This document shows positions 1 to 9,300 of a DNA stretch of 64,000 nt, piece by piece. The first letter of the stretch is position 1. Every line of letters begins with the position of its first letter. The stretch is from Liolophura sinensis (lineage: Eukaryota > Mollusca > Polyplacophora > Chitonida > Chitonidae). The notes beneath the pieces were generated by a model. The model had not been told where the DNA came from. It did no database searches and was given only the letters and a program-made list of their open reading frames with translations. The DNA lies in the NCBI RefSeq assembly GCF_032854445.1, contig NC_088300.1, forward strand, positions 26,393,608-26,457,607. The letters run 5' to 3'. A program made the translations under genes and the position numbers.

Positions 1-130
1 TTTGTTGTTGGTGGTGTTTTTTGTTTGTTTGTTTTTTTGAGGGGGGAGAGTTGTTGCTGTTTCTGCTGGGGGGAGGGGGTGGGTGAGGGTGGAAGAGAGG
101 GGTCCTCTGTTTTGGAAGTCTTTTTCAAGT
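1..130. repeat. Low-complexity G/T-rich stretch
   Basis: Runs of TTTG, TTTTT and GGGG fill the first 130 bases, inside the next intron of the VWA gene. No coding sequence or splice site was seen. Confidence 0.7.
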
Positions 131-182
131 CTACACATATACAGAGTCCTCCGCCAAATGGTGTGATAAAATGCATGCTTAC

Positions 183-342
183 TATCACAGCTCTTGTCCT
201 CTAGAAGATCTTTAATGCGATCGATGCCGTCGAAGTTCTCCACCGTGAAAGAGAAATCGTCTGAGGGAGCAGAGGAGACGGCTCGGAGGGCGTTCTTGTT
301 GTACCCTTCAGTCCCCACGGTGATCACCTTAGCGCCGTTTTC
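183..342 (-). CDS. VWA domain 5, C-terminal exon
   Basis: This exon completes the fifth domain: ENGAKVITVGTEGYNKNALR through DRIKDLLEDKSCD, including the terminal cysteine shared by the other domains. It is 160 bases long, entering in phase 0 and leaving in phase 1 at GATA|GTAAGC. The donor shows the transcript continues off the left edge. Confidence 0.78.
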
Positions 343-3300
343 CTGCATAAACAGTTACATACTTTGATTTTATCAAGATAAGCGTTAACCTACCTGGTTC
401 TACCTTCAGCGCTAACGTAAGTACACGCAGTAACTCTATGTGGTCCATACGAGTATAGCAATAGTCCTACTATTGAACATCGCTCTCTCAATTTCAGAAA
501 AATGGGGTGCGTTTTTTCGGAGTAATGTCTACTCGGGTCCAAGATGACCTAACCAACATTCTCTTGTAATTCGCGTGTACTATATGGTATCAATTTGCCT
601 ATCACGAACTATTACCACATAGGTTAAAATAAAGAATAGCTTAAACAGGTTTTGGCTGAATTACTTTAGACGGCTCGAATTACAAGGCCCCCACTGTAAC
701 TCGGCGTGAAAACACGCCGACCTATCGCATTATGTATTCATTCTATACTGCATTGTTTTTCAACCGTAAATTCCCTATTTATGTGTATGATAAGCAGGTA
801 TGAACATTGTCATTTCTACCAAAAGTAAATAAACAGCCTTAATTCCCGGTTAAGTTAAATTTAAAACGTCCAATTTGAACAGCAAAATTGTGTTTTTCAC
901 AAAAAAGACACAGCATTTCCCAACAACCAATTCCAAATTTTTTAAAAAAAGTAAGATGTAAGGTCTATAATGTTATTTCTTTCACCTTTAACTTTTCCGC
1001 CTCCAAAATGGTCAGCTCCGCATTACGTGACACGCCGTCGCTGAACAACAAGATAACGTCCTTGGCATTCGGGCGTTCCCCGGCTCTCTGTTGCAAGATC
1101 TCCGTTCGAACGGTGTGGAACGCTCGATCTGCCCAGGATCCGTACCCTGGCTGTGAGATGGCGTCAATGGCGTCCAAGACGTCATCTTTGCTGTCTCCGT
1201 CCTCAAGCGACAACAATACTTTTGGCAGGAGGTCAAAGGTCAGCAGGGCTACTCGTATTTTGTCCTCGTCTATTTCAAGTTCGTCGATTATTTCTTTAAT
1301 GGCCTCCTTGACTTTGCCAATTCTGGTGGTACCGATACTTGTAGAGATGTCGACCATTATAACTAAATCTCCGAATGGACCGCATGCTGAAATTTAACAC
1401 ATAATAAATCAATACCCCATGGGTAGCTTAACTGTGTTTTGGTCAGACATGTTAAAATAATGACGAGCAGGTTTACATGTTTATTTTCACACTGATTAAT
1501 AAAATATGTTTGACAATGACAAAATCTTTGAAATTCCCCAAAAAACTCAAGTCTCACATAAGGACTTTTGAAATAAACAAATCATAATGAACATCAACAT
1601 TTCGATTCCATATTTCACATTCTAGACTGTAATGAACATGTCAATTTGCCGGGGGACCAGACTTATCATGTAAGCACAATTTAAACATCGATACCATGTA
1701 ATATGAATGCTGGTGACACATACTTACCTTTAGCAAGAGGGGGGTCTATTGTTGTCTCCACAGCTACAAATAAATGACATGACACAAATAAACCAAATAT
1801 ATATTCTTCTATAAGAAAGCCTTCGCGAAGAAAAATAATGCTCTTTGATATAACACATAAAACTGAAGAAAAAAGGTGTGCATATATTGATCTGATTGAT
1901 GTTTAAAGCTACACACGTACATTTTTCTCTTATAAGACGGTGGTCAACATTAGAGTGGGCGGAAACTTGGCAGAGCCCGGGGAAACCCACGCCTATCCAC
2001 CGGTTGCTACCAGACCCTCCCACGTACACCCGCAGAGGAACTGGCGTTGAACTCAGAGGCTCCTGGGTCGGTGTGCTGCGCTAGTATGTTAGGCCCCAAA
2101 GAATGTATAAATTCCTTGTCCATGGCCAGGTTCAAACCTGTACCTTGTGATGTACATTGAGAATTCCTTCTCATCTGTAACTGATATACGTACATTTAAA
2201 TTCTTTAATTTTCGTCTGCGATTTACAAATGGAATGATCCGTTTCTTTTGAAGCTAGGCTATTATACAATACATACCCTTACAGGTTACCTCTACAAGCT
2301 GAGCTAAAACTGTGGACAGAGCGTCAAAGTCTGCTGCGCGTTGCACAAATGTTTCGTCAGGATCGCTAGCAATGGCTTTCAACTCGGCCTCATCAGCGCC
2401 ATTTCCAATTCCCAGAGCTAACACTGTTACGCCCATGTCTCGTAACTTTTTGGCCTCTGCGTCTGTCTTAGAAAACTGGGTGGACTTTCCGTCCGTGAGA
2501 ACGATAACAATGTCTTGTACATCAGGTCGATTTCCTCGTGACTGTTGCAAAACTCCTTCTCGTGAGGCATTTAAAGCGAGATGGGTGTATGTTCCTCGAG
2601 ACACTGCATGTACATTGTCCACGGCCGCCACTAACTGCTCCTTCACTTGTGGTGTGTCCAGATAGATCTCGATGTAAGCGTGACTGTTGAACACGACCAG
2701 ACCTAATCTAATGTCATCAGGACCAATCTCAAAACTTCCAATCAACTGTTTGACGAATGATTTCATTTTGATGTACTCCGAGGGCCCTATGCTACTTGAA
2801 GCGTCCATGACGATGACCACGTCGGCAGGCGTGACGCACATAGAGGTCATGTTAGCTGAGAATGAAAGACATTGGTTTAAAGTTAACCAATCTACGCCTA
2901 TTTGCAAGTATGCTTGTATTTACCAACATAAGTGCTACACGTGTAAATTATGAAAAGAACTTCTCATAAAAAGAACAACACTCTCTACTCCGAATTTAAG
3001 CAGACAAACTTCTCGAATGAATGATTTTGTTAATCATCTATGCATACAGACTAATGAAGCATATGCGTAGTTTTCGATATACATCTAGTACACTAAGCCT
3101 TTAATGCCTAAGCAGCTAAACAAATTGTTACGAAATATACATATTAATTAGCAGAACAACGAACATAGTTATCAATTCTACGTAATTACATTCCATATAA
3201 CAGCTTGTTTGTATCCATTATTTATCACCATCTAGATGACAGCCAGTGAAGAACCCACCTACATTCACATCCGCACATGTGTTTCCTCACATCATAATGC

Positions 3301-6300
3301 CATCTTATAAGTAAAATATCATTGAGTATGGCGTAAAACACTAATCAAATAAAATAAATAAATAAAATGAACTAACCATCAGGTTAAACTGTTAAAAATT
3401 ATATCTGAATATACCTTCACTTTTTAATGTTTTTTTTCACTTAATCACATATTCACACTTAATCAGATATTTGGTTTGTAAGGTGGCTTTTATGGACCAT
3501 ACTGATACACTGAATCACCCATGACGTCACACGACGTCACATGACGTCACATCGAGTTTGCTCTAGTCATAAAGCAGATATTTAATGTCATATTCACTTT
3601 CTCGTGCGCTGTCACTCATTCCATGGGTAAGAACAAGAATTTTATTCAGATATTAGATGGATAATATACTGGGTGTTTGCGTTAGAACAGGAACACAAGA
3701 CTAAGGTGAACAAAGGTTAACAGTTAATGGCGCTTTTGGGAGGCACTGAGGATGATTTTACATGCTATGGCATTGCTTTGTATACGTACTGGATCGTTAT
3801 CAGCTAAAAGTTTGAAATGTTGGCAGTATTTGTACTTGCGTTGGTTTTGAACACACTTGGGCATCATGTATTGCATAGTGAAATGTATTGGTTTGTCCGA
3901 CTACTTTTTGTGTGTGTTTGAGGTTTATGCCTGTGACAATTTGTCGTTTCTATCGTATGTCCTTACCTTCTGGTGGAATAACTGGAAAAACAAAGAAAAT
4001 ACATAGCAATTAATGCACAAAGTGGCACTAGAAGAATTGACAACGTAAACTTAAAAGAAGCATGCAAACTGCACAAGATGACTATAGACAATTCTTTTAT
4101 ATTTGGAAGTTAATGTTGGTCACGGAAACAGGACGAAAATATAGGCTGTATGAAATCAACCTTCACAATGTCTTTTACTGTCAACCACAATATTACAATT
4201 CTATATAGCATTAAATGCTTACATTTCGGAATAAAATTAAACAATTAAACAAAAAGAAACAATTAGAAATAACCTGTATATTTTAGCCAATACACAATTA
4301 AAACGTATCCATTTATTTTTTTATTGCTTCACAAAATAAAATATTTTCCAAATATTTAAATTTTTAGGCGCTGAATCATTTTCAGTAATTGTTCAATTTC
4401 TGTTGTGATGATATATTCTCCACAATATTAGTGCAATAATGATTACCTCCTGCAGTGCGTGAGTAAAACACGGCAACAAGAAAGAAATATTTTAGTACTG
4501 AGAAGTAAAATTGATTAGATATACTCCATCTTAGATCTGGTGTGCTGCGTTTCATTGGCAAACTGAAACTCTTCCAGGAAATTGCACTTAGGTCTTAATT
4601 TCTGCATGAGACTTTGAGTCAGAAAATGCCGAAACAGAAATAAAACTTCCCTGCAAGAACTCAAGGACCGATTCCACAAAGCCATTTTTGTATTAGACTC
4701 GAATTTCAAACCTCGAATTGATTAGTTGTTTTTTTGTGCTGGTAGTGGAAATTTTAACACATTTAACCAAAAATAATACTGACGAGGTGCTAAAACATTA
4801 AATGTCTCGCTACCAGCATAATGCTCTATAATCCTTATTGTACGTTACACGGCTTTGTGGAATTGGTCCTTATTAACACGCGTCATTAGACGTTGTTCTC
4901 CATTGATGCCATTTGTAACATAAAAGTAAAACTTTATACTGGACAACTGATGAGGTTTTCAATAATCTGCAAGAAACATTTGTTATTTGGGCTTCAGCAC
5001 ATAGACAGACACAGGCAATATAGCAAGAATGGCATCTTGCTGTATTGGCATCTTGCTGTATTGACCTGGTGCAAGGCCTGATGCCTTCTCCACTGCCGTC
5101 ATCGTCTCTTCCTTGGTTTTGTTGGAGTTTCAAGTGAAACACAATCTAGGCCTTTTTGGTAAACGCCCTGAGGCTAACTTGCACCTTGTCCGGGGCAATT
5201 TCAAAGAAACTAATGATTTCATTCTTATATAGTTCGATGCACCGATGCTTTTTGACGGGTCCATTACAATAATTATGTCGTGGGAGCTGTTGTGTTAACT
5301 GACGATGGAATATTAGAGTACAGAATACCATAACTGACTATTAGCTAATGGATTGCAACACAATGATTGAACGAAAGCATGTTTTTACATAACAGCAATT
5401 GCATGGATTAAATGCTTATCATATATTCATATTCTGTTTCAGGAGTGTGAATCGTATGAAGACAGATTCTATATGCAGTAATAAAAAAACTAATCGCAAA
5501 GTGGAGCTTTCTAGTATTGTATATGGCCAGTTACCTTTGCATATTCTGTTCAGGATGGACTACATGTGAGATCAAAGGGGATCTTTCAAGTATTGCATTA
5601 CATATAGCGAGTTAAGAAAGGAATCTACTTGACAATACACCTTCTTTGACTGGTTTCTTGATAAACCCATTATATCAGCCAGAGCCGGAAATGAACACAA
5701 GACCACAGTACAAAGGGATAGTTGTAGTGCAAAATGAATAAGTTTTTGTCATTACAAAAAATACTTACAAATGTCTAACTACACACCATATCGATGCATG
5801 TTAAACTGTGCCCCAATACCCATATGGTAAATATAATCTAACGCAGCATAAATCAAAACCACATTTTGTATTACAAAGGTTTTGGATTTTCCAAATTATA
5901 ACAAGTTATTTTCCAGTCTATCACTAAGGAAAACACCACCCCACTAGCTGAAGATGCCTGGGAGGTCCTGCAGTAAATTCACACTTACCTGGGGCCTTGA
6001 CTGAAATGCAGAACAAAGACATATATAGCACAAATAATAAGAATTTTGACACAAATAATTTGTCTTGCAAGGTCATCCTTTATATAAGTAATATTGTAAA
6101 TGAAACTTTTTGCAGCGCACGCTGCAAAAGACTAAAGGTTTCTTATCAAAAATTGGCAAGTTATACACTCAATTTAAACTCATGACTAATTTAGAAATTG
6201 AATGGTTCCATGTTATGAAGAACATGGTATGTAAAAAAAATCTTAAAGTGAAAGAAAATATAAAAATTAATTGAGCGTCAGAAGAGAGGTTAGTGAAATA

Positions 6301-9300
6301 CCTTTCACACACTAAATTTTTATAACTGACTTAACTGCAGTAAAATATTTGCAGCTTTCTATGTGAGCTTTATGAAAACGCTGATAGAGTTTTCTGTTTT
6401 TATTTTCACCGTTGTAAAAAAAACCTTGAATCGTTCACTGTTGTAATGTGTACCCATGCATGTGAACGTGCATTTCCAGCATTTAAACCAGTGTTTGGGG
6501 CAATAAAGTTTGTGACGTCAGTGAGACCTTAATTGTTCCATGTAAGCCCACCTTACAATTTCAAACATTTCTGCACATTTATTCAGCCAAAGACAAAACC
6601 AAAGAATGCAGATACTTTTACACGGAAGTCTACGGTCAAAAATTGCCTTCGTCAATCGATAAGGTCATTATCCGATTCAAAATGTTACCAGTGAAATTAG
6701 TTTGCAGTATAGTATGTAAAAACATTTATGACGAAAGATTTTCAAAAATAACTATACAAGAAAGGCAAAAGAATGTCATTGTACTTACACTCAGGATCGG
6801 AAGCTGAAATGGAGAAATATATGTATTAAACCTTGCGAGTATATAAACTACATCAAAATATACTGAATGTATAATTCAAAATTATAGGCATTAGAGTCAT
6901 CCTTTACTGCAAAAGTAACCTTCATTTCTTTCTCGTACAGTACCATTGTAACTGTACCGCCACAATATTCGGAGGTATATCTCGTCATTACGAGTAAAGT
7001 ATGAGATAGATATATATACCCGCTGATATCATGAATGTACAGAGTAACTTTCCTTCGACAATCAACAAGACAAAAATCTCATTCAAAATTTCTCCAGTTA
7101 TAAAGTAATTTACATTACAATGCATATCTTCATATATGTGTGTAATAAGAAACCGGTAGTACCGTTACAAGCTTTCTCGCCAAAAACACTCTCAATATCA
7201 GTCAATGCATCGAAATCGTCCACCAGAGATGTGAAAAATTCGTCCGGATCGCTGGAGATCGAGTTCAATTCGTCCACGTCGACATTTTCTCCGATGCCTA
7301 TGGCGAACACAGTGTAGTTGGTCTTCCTCAGTTCCATAACCTCCCGGGCGGTGGCGCTGCGTTCGGTAGATCTACCATCGGACAAGAAAATGACGACGTC
7401 CTTGACATCTTCTCTGTTGCCATGGCCCTGAAGCATTTCTTGCCTGAGCCTCTTCAACGCCTTGTCAGTGTACGTTTTGCCTTTTGTATATCGAACATTC
7501 ATAATGGCGGTGAGGATCTCCGCTTTAGATGTGTAGGTATCCAAGTAAAACTCCACGTTTGTATTCGTGGCGAAACTGAGTAATCCGACCCTTATTTCAT
7601 CCGGCGATACTTTGAACTGCTTGATGATTTCGAACAGAAAGTCCTTGACCTTCTCGAAATTATGCGCCTTGATGCTTCCGGATGAATCCAGTACAATGAT
7701 GATGTCGGCCTGAGGCAAGCCGCATGCTGGTTTAGCTATGTAACAAAAACACGAAACACTTTTAGAATGTTTAGAATAGTCTACTAGTCAACTGAATAGA
7801 GTGCGAACTAAACGTGGCGCTTTGTGACAAGTGGAAACAGAGAGCTCACTGATGATTATAGCCCTACTTTGCATAACCATCCAGATTACCATTTGTAACA
7901 CCATGGTGAGATTTATTTATTTATTTATTTGATTGGTGTTTTACGCCGCACTCAAGAATATTTCACTTATACGATGGCGGCAAGCATTATGGTGGGAGGA
8001 AACCCCATGGTGAGAAGAGATTTACAAGAAAAGTAACGTAAAGTTTTTTTTGTGAATGTAGTCCCTTCACAATTGTGATTAGGCGTTCGTAACATTACGT
8101 TACGTGCTCGCTTTACGAAAGAGACCCCTGATCTGTGAGTAGCGAACCTTCCCAGTCTGAAGTAAATCGTAATGCGGTTATTGTTTATATATCGCCTTTG
8201 TGTTGACGTTTTGTGGACATACTGATGACGTATTTCACATGCACTAAAAGAGATCAATGCGCAGTCCTGCCTGGATTGACCATTCAGTGAATTGTGCTGG
8301 AAAACGTATCCCATAACTGATATGTCATCCGTAGTTATGTCATTTGTCTGCGACAAAGTCAGTTGTTTACAACAGCTTTTTGATGCAGTTGTATTTAAAA
8401 TATTTATTCGTCATTGATCTTATTTTAACCCCCTTCTCCTCTTATAGTTTATGTTTGCTGGAGCTGAAATATAGCGCAATGAAAGATGAATTGCCAAATG
8501 CCCATATTGATAAGCATGGCAGACAGAATAAATGGTGACAAATAGCCTGAATATCCGTTGTAATAATTATGGTGACACAAAAATGTATGTTTGTTGAAGA
8601 TAACAAGAACACATAAGCAGATGACTATATTGTATAGTTCACATTTCCCACCCAAAACAAAGTACGAACTAGGTTTAAACTATACGAACCTAGTTGGTTA
8701 AAAGTTTGCTTGCACAAACTGACTGAAACAAAATACCACAGGCCTATACATTACTCGGTGCACATTGATCGTATTTCCGTGCAAAACAACGAAACATAAA
8801 TTTCACCGTCCTCAACTGTTTTTCCTCATCAATGATCACTGCATAAATTTTCAGTCCGTTCTAAAATAGTTTCCTTTTTTATTCTCATTAGCCGTTTCTC
8901 GGGATTTTTTTTTTCTCCCTCCGCTAATTTTCTTCCAGGCATAGATTTCCCGACTGTGCTCACTAACTTGATGAACAAACAATGACTGAGGATGAACGTT
9001 GCTTAAGGTAAGTCATACTCACTTCCCTCTTCGCAGACTTGAGATGCAAAAGCATCGACAATGGACTTGAGATCGTCAAAGGTGTCAACCTGTAAGGAGT
9101 ATGTGGAGTCTGGATCACTGGAGATGGCGTTCAGCTCATCTTTGTTTACGCTGTCACTGATACCAAGAGTGAATATTGTATAATTCTCCTTCTTGATATT
9201 GGTCAACGCCTGTAAAGTAGCAGTTTCGTTTGTGGATTTACCATCTGACATCAATATGACAATATCCTGCACGTCTGGTCGGTTGCCGCTGTCGTTGAAC

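Noticed and set aside
888-1397. Plus-strand ORF of 169 codons
   Set aside because: It is the antisense shadow of the VWA5 exon.
2312-2665. Plus-strand ORF of 117 codons
   Set aside because: It is antisense to the VWA4 exon.
5766-5771. Possible 6-nt linker microexon (ACATTT between AG and GTAAGT)
   Set aside because: It fits phase 1, but six bases with flanking AG and GT are too likely by chance.
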